64,000 nucleotides of DNA, taken from assembly GCA_028752905.1 (NCBI GenBank), contig JAQNBH010000004.1:39054336-39118335 (forward strand), given 5' to 3'. The stretch comes from Cladorhizidae sp. MBARI D1340-BT2. Lineage: Eukaryota; Porifera; Demospongiae; Poecilosclerida; Cladorhizidae. The first letter of the stretch is position 1, and each line of letters starts with the position of its first letter. The translations under genes were made by a program, and so were the position numbers. A model generated the notes under the pieces. The model was not told where the DNA came from, ran no database searches, and saw nothing but the letters and a program-made list of their open reading frames with translations. Shown here in pieces: positions 52,246-64,000 of this stretch.

Positions 52246-55200
52246 TGTGCATTGACAGTTCAACCACAACTATGCACTTATAACAACATGAACAACCTAA
52301 TTAACTGAGCTCAATCCAGATTCAGTAAATGTTGTTGTTCACCCCATGCATTTCACCCCATGAAAACATAACTTTGCAGCTTGTACTACTTGACAGTGTG
52401 AGGAGACGGCTTGAACTCTAATTGACATAGTAGTTTAGTTTTCAGAGACGCAATTACCAACAAAAAGATCTTATCCACAGAAAAATGAAAAAACATAAAC
52501 AAACTCAGGACTCGATGGCTCAAGGTCCCACAAACTTAAGTACCTTTGCACACTAGGGTCAGCCTCAGAGATGGCAAGCCAGTAGCTCAAAGAAGCTACT
52601 TAATGTTGTAAGTTCAAGGACATAGGTTCCAACAATACTTACCCTCATAACAATAACATTCTTTCCAACAATACTTACCCTCATAACAATAACATTCTAT
52701 TTATTTCTTCTCATGTACTAGTATCACATTTTATCAGAACAACAAGTCAACAGAGCTCCACTTCTGCCTCACATGGTGCAGGCCTCGAATAACTTAAAAG
52801 CAAATACCAAAGGCAATAATATTACCACATGCTATATTCAGGCCAACTGTATTTGACAACAGGGTATTCATAAACAGCACAGGAGTTGCCAGCGGTTTCT
52901 CATTGTCATGACTTGTGAGAATTACTAAACAGTGAAACAAATTAACACGTGAAAGAATATGTGTTATACCTTGGCTAGGTGTGCATCAAGGGTCCAGAAT
53001 ACCACCGATCCTTCAAAGACAGTTTCCTACACAATGGTGGGAAGAAAATGAGCTAAATATATAACGATTTTTCTCTAGCAACAATTGATAAGAGTAATGT
53101 TGATTTTACCAGTGCCAAAAGCCATAAAAAAATAACAACAATAAAAGCAATTGATACTGGGGCAGGCCATTTGAAGTTGCATTCATTGTTACATAGGTTT
53201 ATTAACATGCATGCAGAGATGGAATTGAAGTACTAAACTGCAGTTGCTTGGAGGTAATTTCCTTCAAAGTAATGAATATTTATGAGTGCCCAGTAAGCAT
53301 TCATGAGATTTAACATTTCACCTTGCTAGGCACTACATTATATCCCCATATCGAAACTTGTACCATGTATTCTAAATGATACCCACCTATATTCTTTGCG
53401 CTTACGTGACCATTTGTAATGAAGTGAACAAGTTAGAGTGAGCTGCAGTGAGGAGTTGTTTTAATGTTCACCTGGTGCTGCTGCTAGGGTGTCGCTGTTC
53501 TTAACCCTTAGCTTCTCTACTTCCACCTCCTCTGCTTCAGCTCTATCCCATATTTACAAGTAGACTGCTGTTGCTATCCACATCAGTTTAGCATTTCATA
53601 AAGTCTCTCTACTGAACACATGCCACATGTAGCCTGGCTTGCCTTAGGCCACAGAAGAGAATAGTGGGTGCTTGCCACATGTAGCCTGGTTAATCCTAGA
53701 CCACAGCACAGTGTATATATAGCTTGGCTAATCATAGAACACAGCACAATGTGCAATCTGGCTAGTTCTAAACCACAGAACAAAGCTAACTACATGGGAA
53801 GGTGTGCACTAGGCACTTTATGGTATAGCATACAAGCAAACAAGACTGTGAAGATACTGGACCACAATTGTTTTGGTTGCACTGCCCCCCCCCCCCCCCC
53901 CCCCCTCAACCCCCCAACCCTCTTCCAGGGCCTAGTAGAAACCTAGCACTGACTTAAGTTGCAAGAGGTTCTGCTGATGAGTGAGAAGCCTTCCTTCTTA
54001 GCTCAACTCTCCTAACCACCCTGCTTCTCACAGGATTTTTTTTGGCTATACACAATCTGTTGTAACTACATGTACATACCAACTGCTATGCTCAGTAGGC
54101 ACTACATTATATCCCCTCCTTGGCCCTGACTCACTATCTGTTATGTCCAACTATGCTACCTATGCTTCACCGTATTCCATGTGGTGATAATGACTTTGGA
54201 GAGAGAGGGTTATCCCCCTCCGTAGGAAACCATGGCACAGCAGTGATATTATCTTGACTGTTTGCATTATAAGGTAACATTAGTCGTACTTAGCCGGACA
54301 TTCCATGTGCACGTGCATGGAAAGAGCATAATCGTACGAGTCACTCATGTTCCACAGTCAGCAAATGTGCTTAGGCTGCAAGGTCAACGATTGCAGATGT
54401 TGACCATTGCAAGTTGAAAAATGTATGCTGAACTAATCAAGTATACATGCAATGTGAGTCCAGGCAAGAATATGTGAATGCCAAATTTCTCCACTTGAGA
54501 TTGTGTCACTACAAAACAAACCTAAGAAAAATAATAAACAAACCTAACAAAAACAATGAACAACAACAAGAACCTTTGAACATGTTGTGATGGACTCAAT
54601 AAATCCTCTCAAAAGCTCCAACCAAAATCCAAAGCATTCACAACCAGCAAAGCAAGTAAGTTATAATCTCACCCTGAGGATGTGAATGTTCTCTTTGATC
54701 AAGGTTAGCAATTCAACCACAACTATCTATATTAAACTCCCTCCTACTAAATAGCTATCGCACAGAGTTATCAGCACTGCATCCATTCGCGTACAACACA
54801 TAGCTAACAAAACACAATGTAAGACAGAGCTCTCTGGACTTGGAGTACTCAAGAGAGAACTAACAAATAATACCCAACTAGTAATGAACAGTGTGGCAAT
54901 CAAAGGGGTGGTGGAGGGAGAGAGGACTAATTTTAGTAATGAATGCTTGGTGAGTCCTCATAGAGGAGTTTGACGGACAACTTGGTATTTCTCAGCATGG
55001 CGTTTCCATCTATATTTCTATCAGTACCCAAGTATATTCATCATACTTTCACCCCTAAACCTGTAAATAATATAAACGAGCTCTAGTTTAACCTATTTCC
55101 ACACAAATATGTGGAACATGTTGACATGTGTAACTGCCAATGTTGAGCAAATTTGAGCTCACTATTTCCACATATATATATATATATATATATACAAAAT

Positions 55201-56365
55201 TGTGGTAGACGTTTTAATCATTTTTTGGTAATCCACCAATGATCTACAACCTCTGTGAACGCAAATGTCTGATAAACCCTCAGCTACGTTAAATAAGTTG
55301 CTACACAGTTTATACTACCTACAGATACGAACTTGATACAAAAAAATTCAAAACAGCACTGAGGAATTCAAAAGAGCACTCTAGAACCGTGAAAAAGCCA
55401 CCTAAAGCTACAGCTGTAGCTATAGCTGCTGCATTAAAGTCTAGATTGGGTCTAAAGGAAGTCCACAAAAGAAGATTTACTTGATTGGCTGTTAAATTTA
55501 TATTAATTGCCTATTATACTTCTATTGATTGGCTATTAAATTTCTATTGATTGGCTATCTTCTATTGATTGGCTATTAAATTTCCATTGATTAGCTATTA
55601 AATTTCTCAAGGGACACATCTAGCAATTCTCAATATTGTGGTTAACGCTTGCGTACTATAGATAAAAAGTACATCGTTATTCAGTTGCACAGCATACTAA
55701 TATTGTGGTTTTTAATATACCGCTGGAGTACTGTGAGAAAACTATAGCTAGAAACCACAGCGGGAACAATAGCAGATACTGGTCTAGGTTAGGCCTTATC
55801 CATACCTGTGGCTTCCTGAAACCCTGAACCGCGCTCTTCTTTACCTAGGCAATCCACTTTCACGTGTAGACAATTTTCTGCTGTTGTAATTTGTCACGTG
55901 CTCTTCAATTGATTCACCACCTTCCCGTATACGTGTACCGAATTTTTATGGTGAAAACAATACATTGGATTGAAATATGGAGAAGCACCTAAAAGTAGTA
56001 TATTCGTTACAGCTTTCAGAGTACCAGCTAAATACTGACCGTGACGACATGTCCATAGCTCGAGTGTGCTGATGATAGAGTGACCAAGTCGGAATAAAAC
56101 TTCATCTGAGCCTACTTCGCCGTGGGATGTTGTATCCCACACCTTTTTCTTATCACTCGCTCTTTTCCCCCAATCTCGGTCCTCTTTGTTCTGCTGTTTC
56201 AGAAGCACGTTTTGACTTCTCTATCTCTCTTGTTCTCGGAAGACTATTTTCTTTATCATCAAGGGTTTAGGCAATGGGGAGGGGTTGGGGGGGGCTACAG
56301 AAATCCCCCCCCCCCCTCCAGATTTTAGCCTCCCCCCTCAGATTTCAACCTAGACAGAATTTTTT
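52246..56365. other. Long region without a recognised gene
   Basis: Small items only: a 34 bp direct repeat (CAACAATACTTACCCTCATA) at 52632-52700; CACATGTAGCCTGG(C/T) units at 53623-53710; a poly-C tract at 53884-53906; (TA)n at about 55160-55192; a 24 bp TTGATTGGCTATTAAATTTC tandem repeat at 55480-55605 that holds CCAAT boxes on the minus strand. Open frames are short and unmotivated. Confidence 0.4.
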
Positions 56366-56819
56366 TAGAAGATAAGGGCAACCCCTATTTACTCATAATA
56401 TTATGTGAAACTCGGTTAATAATCAATGCACATACAATGAGGCAACTGGTGCATGTGGTAAGGGTCATCAAGTATATGCAATGTCTATCCCCCCCCCCCC
56501 CCCCCCCCCCCCAAGTCTTTATGAGGTCCCTTGGAAGCATTGTAAAGACGGATATAGAAAGTCATGTCGTAATCTCTTGTGGTTTGCCAACTTTGTGCTT
56601 TTCTCAGGATGAGCGTCTTGGCATTAGGGATGGTGGGAGTTGAGTAGAGATGGTAGGTGGAGGAGTAGGATGTGAAGAAGAGCGTGAGATGGGAATGGCT
56701 GCAGGTGGTTCAATTAGAGACTGGTTCATCCACTGTTAGTGGGATGAGTGGAGTGGGGTTATGGATATGTTGGGCTTTGGTCATCAGCGAGGGGTTTAAG
56801 ATATTTTATGCCCTCTCAG

Positions 56820-57180
56820 ATGATTCTGGTTGGTGGGCGTGGGTATACTGGGGTGTATTTCCTGAGGAATTTTCTGTTTCGTAGTGTGATTCTCCCAGAT
56901 CCATCAAACTTGATAACATATTGATGGAACTGTTTGACCTCCACGACGATACCTGTCTTGTCCCATTTTCTAGGGTGATTTCATGTTTGATTTTTGTAAG
57001 CGAACATGATCTCCAATGACGAGAGGTGGTAGAGATTTAGTTTGCTTACTCCATCTTTCATGGTTTAGCATATGACGATTTCTGAGGGCTGCTTCTCTGG
57101 CTGATAGTGAACTGCGCCAGGTGTCATGAGGTTTATATATTGCCTGGTAAGATTGGGATGAAGTCCTTGACAGGTCGATA
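56820..57180 (-). pseudogene. pol: Ty3/gypsy integrase C-terminal end
   Basis: YKPHDTWRSSLSAREAALRN, RHMLNHERWSKQTKSLPPLV, IGDHVRLQ, then in another frame KWDKTGIVVEVKQFHQYVIK, FDGSGRITLRNRKFLRKYTP. This is the integrase tail with the small SH3-like C-terminal domain. It is joined to gag at about 57180-57235 by a deletion that removed all of pol before it. Confidence 0.8.
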
Positions 57181-57234
57181 GAAGACGCACACGGCAGGGG
57201 ACATTTTGGTGTCTCTGTCTGGGGTGTTATGATA

Positions 57235-57943
57235 TTGAAGGATTGCTGGGGGATCAGGAGTTGAGCAGCCGAGCGCTTGCCAGCTTCTTTGACCTCCACG
57301 AATCGAAGCATTTGTGTTTCAATATCATGTTCTGGTTTACGTCACCAAATAGGTCCATTTATATCTCAGAGTCATCCAATCCACGACATAGTACATCCCA
57401 TAAAATGGCTTCAGTATAGCTCACCCTTGCCTCACAGTTCTTGCATTGAACTGTAAATTTGCACACTCACGCCTGGCCACGAGTCGAGCCCCAATTGCAC
57501 GGACTGGTTCATCACGGTCTTGTCACATGCTGTGAAGAGTTACTCGAGCAACCATAGAGTTTTCTTCTCTCATTGCCAAGTTCTTAATTGCAGCGAGGAC
57601 TTTGTCATCGTTTATTCCCGTAAGTGTGCTGCGAGCATTGTGTGTGAGGTCTTTGCGTAATTTCTCATCGCAACATTCCAGCAGCTGGATCACTTTGTCA
57701 GCACCAATCAGTTTTGTTGCTTTGACATACTCACCCCATCGAGATATAAAATATTGCCAGTCCTCGGAGGTCCGCCAGCAAGATGCTTGAATGCTTGACT
57801 TTCTCTACCCTGGCAGTAGTTGCGCTTGAGCTGACTGGACTGTGAGCGGTAGTATGGGTCTTGATGAGAGCTGCTGCAACTATAGGGTCCACATCTGTTG
57901 TTTCATATAGGCAGTCAGCTATCGGGCACCCTAAGATAGGCAT
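57235..57943 (-). pseudogene. gag: Ty3/gypsy gag fragment
   Basis: Minus strand from ATG 57943: MPILGCPIADCLYETTDVDP, later TRVEKVKHSSILLADL, then shifted KATKLIGADKVIQLLECCDE, KLRKDL, NLAMREENSMVARVTLHSM, a TGA-type break, RDEPVRAIGARLRGQACVCK and FVEVKEAGKRSAAQLL. An N-terminal C-x4-C element and the QLLECCDE and RDEP-x-RAxxARLRGQA blocks are characteristic of a Ty3 gag group common in corals and sponges. Confidence 0.75.
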
Positions 57944-58184
57944 CTCTTAGCACACAGTGGTGATCGCTGCTTGATGACCAGCTGTCTTTGCTAATTACGA
58001 TTATTGTAGGCTAGTTTCTCTTGTTCAGAGTTAGCCTCAACATAGAAGATAAGGGCAAACCCTATTTACTCATATACGAAACTCAGTTAATAATCGATGC
58101 ACATACAACATTAATGTTGACGTTAACTGGTGCATGTGGTAAGGGTCACCAAGTATATGCAATGTTATTATTCTCTATTTTTCA

Positions 58185-60620
58185 AGAGATCAAAAATTGT
58201 CCAAAACAAATATGTAATTCAATATTAGAGATCAACAATTATTTGAACTATCCAAAAATGTGCATTCTATTATTGCGTGAAACAACCTCACTGCCAATAT
58301 CATCTATGATTATAAATCTGTTTTTTCTTTATGTACATGTAAAACCATACACCAGTTTAATCTGCTTTGAGATATTGTGGTACGTATATAGCCATGTTTT
58401 CAGCCGGCGTAGTGCAATAAAACTTCTTTCACTGATTCCGTTAGTTGCTGGTGAAACCAACATAAGATTAGTGATACTGATAACCTCTGAGAATAATCCC
58501 TGTTGTAGACTAGGAAGAGACTTTAGGAAGACAATTATTGATTGAAAATCTTCCAGTGGTGACTCTTCAGAACTAGCATGAAGGAGGGTCAACTGAACTG
58601 GTAATATGCAGAAGTCAGATAAAATGAAGCAACTTTTCTAAGACCTCTGATCTTAATGGTAGATCACCTGTAGTAATCAAAGTTTCCAATTTACTGAGCA
58701 TTGATTCTAAATCCTCTTTGTTCAAATCGATCCTGAATAGAAAATACAACAAGGTCTATGGCCTCAAAATATATTCTTCTGTAGTGCTCTTGTGGTGTAG
58801 AAAATTCAGATGCAGCTTCTCTACCTCAAAATGGTGTGGTACCTTCATATATATGTGGCAACAAAGGTTCAGACACTTCAAGTGAAGAACGTCACTTTTC
58901 AACACACTTCCAAAATAGGTCAAAACAGTCATTTGAGTGAATTAATTCAATTGCCTGAAGGGTGAGATCCACAAGTTTTTGACCTCCACAAGCTGAGATC
59001 TTTTTGGCTCGTAATGACCGTTACAAATTATCGCCCATACAGAAGCTTTCTACACAATTCATTGGCAAATAAGAAGTCTGTGCAGCAACTCCAGTTATTC
59101 TTTCTCTTGCTCCTGTGTCTCTCGTTGCATCTCTCACAACTTCCCATGTTGACTGCAAAGCTTCTGAAATCGATGACACCAATTTTTCCCTGACAGTATA
59201 TACACCGAGTTGGACATAAAACTCTGATACAAGGATATTCTACAGCAAAGTCTGTCTTTACCCTTTTGAATATCATATCTCGCTTTGGGGATTTTTTTTA
59301 TAAGCTTCGTAATCTCGTACACTGTGTCAAGAGTGGTTTCTATTAACTTGATATATACCCTTTAATGAATCTTGTGCATCCAAATACAATACATGGCCGT
59401 AACAGTGCATGTACAGCGCAAGTGGCTCAATTGAAGACATCCTATTTGCAACTCATGATCGTACTCCGTAAATATTAACTGCACCATCATAGTACTTGCC
59501 ACGGCAATTTTCAATTCTGAGATCCATGCGTAGAAGAATATCCTTGATAATCATGAATATGCTTTCTGTCCACGTTGAATCCATGCTGTATAGCCCTATT
59601 ACCTGCTAATTAACTTATAAATCATCCATGTGACGCAAACAGAATACCATTTGTTTGGTATTACTTACATCTGTGGTTTCATCCAACATTATAGTGAACA
59701 ATTTTCCAGATATAGCTTGAGTAAATTCACGAACTATTTTTTGAGCCATAATACTGAGAATTTTATTTTGAATACTTTGACTCAAAAACTTGTCCTGATT
59801 CTTTTCCATCCACTTGGTCAAGTTAGGTTTCTCTTCAGCACGAACCTTTAGAAGCTGAACGAAGTTAGAATCCAACTCTCCACTAACTTCCTTTAAAATA
59901 GTCACTCTTGTACTTTCCACATATTGCCACTTTGCCAGACCCTGCCAACCGAGATAGCGAGTGGTACTCATGATGTAGCTATATAGTACAGCATTTCCTA
60001 GGGGAGTAGCTACTAATCATTTCTCACACATTTTTGTGGCTTTGGGGGATTACTTCACTAATATTTAATGCTTCATGATGTGCAGAAGAACATTGCAAAC
60101 TTTGATAACCCAGCCTATCTTTGAAAATACACTGTCCTTGCAATTTTTAGATGGAAGGTTTCGTTGTCAGCTATATACAAAGCAATAATAACACAAAACA
60201 GTGTCCTTTCCTTCTTGATAATGCAACCATGGATATTGCTTATACCATGATGGCGAGAAAGCATACCAAATGCACACTTTGGAAATGACAGGCCAGTTGG
60301 TTGGTGAGCTTCTGCAGGAATAAATGGCACTGTGATAATATATGCAGCTGTTTGTGTCTGCTGAGAAGCTTCATCACAATCTTCTGAATCATCAAATCCA
60401 AGAGGCTCTTCATCTTCCTCTGTAATGCCTGGCTCCTCTGTAATTCCTGGCTACTCTGTAATGCCTGGCTTCTCTATAGTGCCTGTAATGCTTGGCTCCT
60501 TTTCTTCTATATAGTAGTTAGTCAATATCAGTCCCTGCTACTTTATCACTGCTGCTAGTATGTTCATCAGATGGTGGCAGTGAACTTGAGCAAATGATCA
60601 GTTAGAATTGAGTGGAAGCT
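58185..60620 (-). pseudogene. hAT transposase relic (ZMYM/TTF-type)
   Basis: Minus-strand order from the right: QPTGLSFPKCAFG (about 60290) and WLHYQEGKDTVLCYYC (TTF-type finger, about 60190-60240), MSTTRYLGWQGLAKW and FLSQSIQNKILSIMAQKIVR (59740-59970), FTIMLDETTDVSNTKQMVFC (first catalytic Asp, about 59660-59700), a degraded middle with Cys-rich bits, and the C-terminal dimerisation region LFSEVISITNLMLVSPATNG, ISERSFIALRRLKTWL (58390-58510). The SERxFSxLRRIKT motif is diagnostic of hAT. An acidic Glu-rich tract lies ahead of the finger (60380-60440). Confidence 0.8.
60420..60500. repeat. Short TGTAATGCCTGGCTCCTC tandem repeat
   Basis: Four to five units of about 21 bp in the acidic N-terminal region of the hAT relic. 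Confidence 0.7.
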
Positions 60621-61005
60621 TCTAGTTGATACTCCACCAAACTCATAGCACATAGTCAAAAGTTAGAACTGAGTTATAGAAGCTTCTATATAGAACAATA
60701 ATCCCAAAGCTAGAATAGCTAGCCAGTTAGTTCATCAAAGTAGAACTTACATCATCCTAATTGCTTGTACTAAACTAAAACTTATATCATTCTAATTGCT
60801 TGGTCAGATTTGCTATGGTGCACATAATTCACCCAAATTTTTCAACTTTTTTTCTTCATATGTTGTAAGTTTAATTTACTATGTAGCTACCTTCCACTTT
60901 ATGTGTATAAGCAAGTTTCAGGGGGAAATTCAAATTCTTTGCCAATAAAATATATATTATTTTAAAAAATCGATCATGCGATCAAAATGTATAATGTTGC
61001 GAGTT

Positions 61006-63741
61006 ATGGGGGGAACAAGTCTGCGTACCTTTGCTCGCATTCACACTCGTGTCCCGATCTAAATATCAAAATAATAATTATAGCTTGCGCTGTATGCTTT
61101 CTAATGGTCGTCTTTTTGGGGATATCTACAGTTCATTCGCAGTTATATAGCTACTCTGACAGAGGGGGAAAGGGGTATATGAGGCGGACATCCTTGGATG
61201 CTGTTCCGAGTTACTTGGCCATGGATTTAACGACCACAAGTGCCGACAGTTAGCAATTTAGACCGCGTTCCAGCAATGACCTTTGCGAAACTTTTATTCG
61301 TATTATTATAACGAGTACAACGAGTACATACTACAAACTGACCTTTATGAAACGTTGAATTTTTATCCAATTTTTTTATGATTTTATGAACGTAGCGTTA
61401 TGATGTTACATCTTTATCATGTTACATCTTTATCTCGACATTTTTTTTTAGGATCCTCTCTAAACAAAAACTCATATAAAATTTGCTTTCAAACGATATA
61501 AAAATTCAAACGATATAAAAATAATGAAAGGATAAATAGTTAACATTTGAACCTTTCTTGACAAATCACTTACAAGATATTGAGCCTTCAAGTCCGTTTC
61601 TAACCACAGTGCAGTTGCCAGAAACATCCCATGCATCACTAGAACACATCCCTTCACTACTAGAATTATGTGTGCATGCAAACGAAATGTTGAAAGCAAC
61701 CAGGCAAAACAATTAACTTTCACTTTCCTCTATTTTTCAGCAACAGCCAAAATCCAACCTATCATACATATATATTTTTAAAGAAGCATCAGACTTGTTT
61801 TGTTATGTTGCTTTGCTAATATTGAATTAGCAAACACAAACACATCATAATTTGCAGGGGCTCCCATGCCCAGGTGCATCCATCGTCATCCTCCACACAC
61901 ATCTTCACTCATCCTCCAGAAATCCCTGCAGGTTTGACAATACAAAGCAAAACACACAAACAAAATAGAACACTCAATGGACATGTTAGCTCGACTAAAG
62001 CAAAACAAAAAAAGAAAACTCAAAGGACCTATTAGCTCAAGTACTAGATATATAATATACCTTTTAGACATAAATCTTACCAAAGCTAAACTTCCTCCAA
62101 ACATTGAAGCTCACCACACCTAAATCGACGGCAAGCCTGATATTTGTCGCACTCATATGCTCTGTCTTATCTACTCGATTCCACACTATAGAATTAAAAC
62201 CTCATTTTGATTCTGCAGGTAGCCCCCTCAACACTTGTTCAAAACCTTTAGCACAGGCTCAACTCAAAATGTCTGGAGGAGAATACTCGTGTAGGGGTGT
62301 TCTGTAGTTGATTTAAAAAATTGCTCTCACATCGCAAATCATCTATCTAGGTTGTCCTCGTTATTTCTAATTGCTCCCCCATAGTAGGTTAATTATAGAC
62401 ATGTGACTAATCCCCCTAGCCCCACCCAAAGTTACACACTTGCCATCGTCATCAACACCACCTTTTAATGCACGTCACAAAATACTTTAAAAAGTGATTA
62501 CTAACGTGATTTATACATTCCACCTTCTCTATTTCAACACTAGGACCATAAGGCTTGACATCCAACAACCATTTATATCCCCATCACTAATTATGTGTGT
62601 GTACCTAAAAGCTTCCATCTATCCACTGAAGTTTTTGTGTTCCTATAACTTCCATGGAACCAGCACAGCCTTCAAAATTGGCTTTACAACTTACCTTGTG
62701 ACCCTCAAACCATTCTTTGTAACTTGCCTGTCTCATCTTCAGGTATTCACGCGCAAGCTTGACAGAACTTAGACATGAGATAATAATCTAAAACTTCTCC
62801 AGTGTCCCAGGATATCACAGCAACGCCATAATTCTATTTGAGGCCCTGTATATGCCACATGCCGTCAACAGTAACACTAACATCAATGATGTCTTCATGC
62901 CCAACCCCATATTAATCATGCAACCTATGAGCAGCATCCAACATAATACTCTGTGTTAGTGCATTTGCGTCACTCCCTATTGACTTGGTATATTGCCCCC
63001 CCCCCCAAAAAAAAATGGTGGAACTAAGAAGGGGCAACATATCCAAGACTGCGGTGATGTCATCCAGACCAGAATGACTAATTCCAGCAAAGCGAGCACC
63101 CAGTTCCGACTGGATGTTCAAAGAATGGGCTTCTACAGATATAGGGTTTGAGATGTCTTTAGTGTCACCACAATTTGAACAAAATGTAAAAATATGACAC
63201 CATGCCTGCCCTACGTGAAAATTTTTCCTTCAGTTGTAAGGGAGCTTGGCTACACATTGAACATACTTATTATCCCTTTCTATGACCAGTCTAACCTTAT
63301 CTAAGTCATTACCCTTACCCAGTTCTCCCACAATATCCCTCTAGTCCAAAGAGGTAGAGACAGTAGATCCAGAAGCAACATCCCAGAAAAAGCTGAACGA
63401 TCCAAGAGAGCCCATTTCTTCCTGGTCTGGGTCACCACTGGAACTAGCCTCCCTTCAGACATTTTCAATTGATTGCAGGGTAAGTGAAGGTTCACAGAAG
63501 GCGCTACCCTCACCTTCAGAATCCAAGAGACTCACTAACAAAGGAAGGAAACAGCAAGTAATGTTTAGTACGGATAAACATTCAACTTGCCTGACGCAGC
63601 TGCTGTACCAGGCTCAACAACAGCCGCTAGCAGGTCTTTTTCATATAATCTTTCTCACTCTTCTCCACTACGTGGCGTTCCTTATTAAAATAATTATTTC
63701 TCCTTCTCTTGCCTGGTATGATCCTTTCCAGCAATTCATGG
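61006..63741 (-). mobile_element. Mutator/Kolobok-like element, inverted copy 2
   Basis: From 61006 (GGGGGGAACAAG-CTGCGTA) the sequence matches the right end of copy 1 in inverse (GGGGGAACGAAGGCTGCGTA), and the homology runs to about 63741 (AAAAAAACGTGA). The site next to the end is TTAT, one base from TTAA. The far end is replaced by a displaced 60 bp internal piece (63750-63815 repeats 62813-62872) and a poly-C tract, so copy 2 has no proper left end. Confidence 0.7.
61850..63600 (-). pseudogene. Mutator/Kolobok-type transposase, broken copy 2
   Basis: Minus strand: VAPSVNLHLPCNQLKMSEGR (63500), MNIQSELGARFAGISHSGLD and DITAVLDMLP (63060-63121), SIGSDANALTQSIMLDAAHR (62930-62990), HVDGTW-like region (62870), FGAVDGTW context lost by shifts, KSILKAV near 62670, and DDEDGCTWAWEP region (61860-61890). 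Same order as copy 1 but with different lesions, so the two copies complement one another as a family record. Confidence 0.65.
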
Positions 63742-64000
63742 TAGTTTAAAAAAACGTGATCTATCACAGCAACGCCATAATTCTATTTGAGGCCCTGTAT
63801 ATGCCACATGCCGACACAGTTACCGCAACCCCCTCCCCCCCCCCCCCCCCCCCGCGCACTCACTTCCCGTGGCAAAATGGTAAAGTACTCCGTGTAATGG
63901 TTTAGTGTATTTTGACCGAGAATTGGGTATAGAGGCTGTAGTGTTTGTGATAATGTGATCATTGCCTAATCTAGTAACCTAATAATCCTGGTGGCAGCTA
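63742..64000. other. Displaced element fragment, poly-C tract and unassigned end
   Basis: 63750-63815 duplicates part of copy 2; 63826-63855 is C-rich; the remaining 145 bases show nothing I recognise. Confidence 0.4.

Larger units (their letters stand above)
56367..58165 (-). mobile_element. Internally deleted Ty3/gypsy element
   Basis: Direct repeats of about 120 bp at 56367-56484 and 58044-58165 (AGAAGATAAGGGCAA(A)CC, CTATTTACTCATA, CTGGTGCATGTGGTAAGGGT, AAGTATATGCAATGT) bracket gag and the end of integrase on the minus strand; they are the recognisable parts of the two LTRs. Protease, reverse transcriptase, RNase H and most of integrase are missing, so it is non-autonomous or dead. Confidence 0.75.

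Overview
This is eukaryotic DNA, and the window is dominated by transposable elements. Nothing looks bacterial: there are no operons, ribosome binding sites or CRISPR arrays. Protein-coding stretches are short, with splice sites and introns from about 60 bp to a few hundred bp. I infer an early-branching marine animal, most likely a demosponge. The inference rests on frequent TAGCTAGCTA/TACATGTA-type AT-rich spacers, the mix of Ty3/gypsy, hAT, piggyBac, pogo/Tigger, Tc1, PIF/Harbinger and Mutator/Kolobok-like elements, and short host-like exons (death-fold-like, BEN-like). The species is not proven.

Layout. 1-3.9 kb: 5' part of a minus-strand Ty3/gypsy element (LTR, tRNA-Leu primer site, gag with zinc knuckle) split by a 1.7 kb TTAA-flanked fold-back element. 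4.8-6.6 kb: exons of a death-fold-like host gene with a Ty3 RT/RNase H fragment and LTR end lying between them. 7.55-10.2 kb: piggyBac transposon interrupted by a TTAA-flanked insertion that carries a hAT-like fragment. 10.2-16.9 kb: a segment present twice in tandem, the second copy split by a full pogo-like element with TA duplication. 18.7-20.6 kb: LTR-like block and a plus-strand hAT relic holding a small TTAA MITE. 20.9-23.3 kb: decayed DDE transposase of uncertain family. 25.1-30.3 kb: Tc1-like element with a 3.1 kb TTAA-flanked Mutator/Kolobok-like element nested inside; a second, inverted copy of that family lies at 61.0-63.7 kb. 31-33 kb: complete Tigger-like element. 34-40.2 kb: a MITE and two PIF/Harbinger elements, the second with an internal satellite grown from its own terminal repeat. 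40.4-46.3 kb: Tc1 relics and a long GGTTATCCAAGTATA minisatellite. 46.6-48.8 kb: a minus-strand multi-exon BEN-like gene whose last part is broken. 49.8-52.2 kb: three more minisatellites. 56.4-58.2 kb: internally deleted Ty3 element. 58.2-60.5 kb: minus-strand hAT relic.

How it fits together. There is no pathway here; the window reads as a record of repeated insertion. At least four different elements sit at TTAA sites with the tetranucleotide on both sides, several of them inside older elements, so the relative order of events can be read. The two host-gene candidates are the death-fold-like gene and the BEN-like gene; both carry breaks and may be pseudogenes. All protein assignments come from motif recognition by eye, not from database searches.
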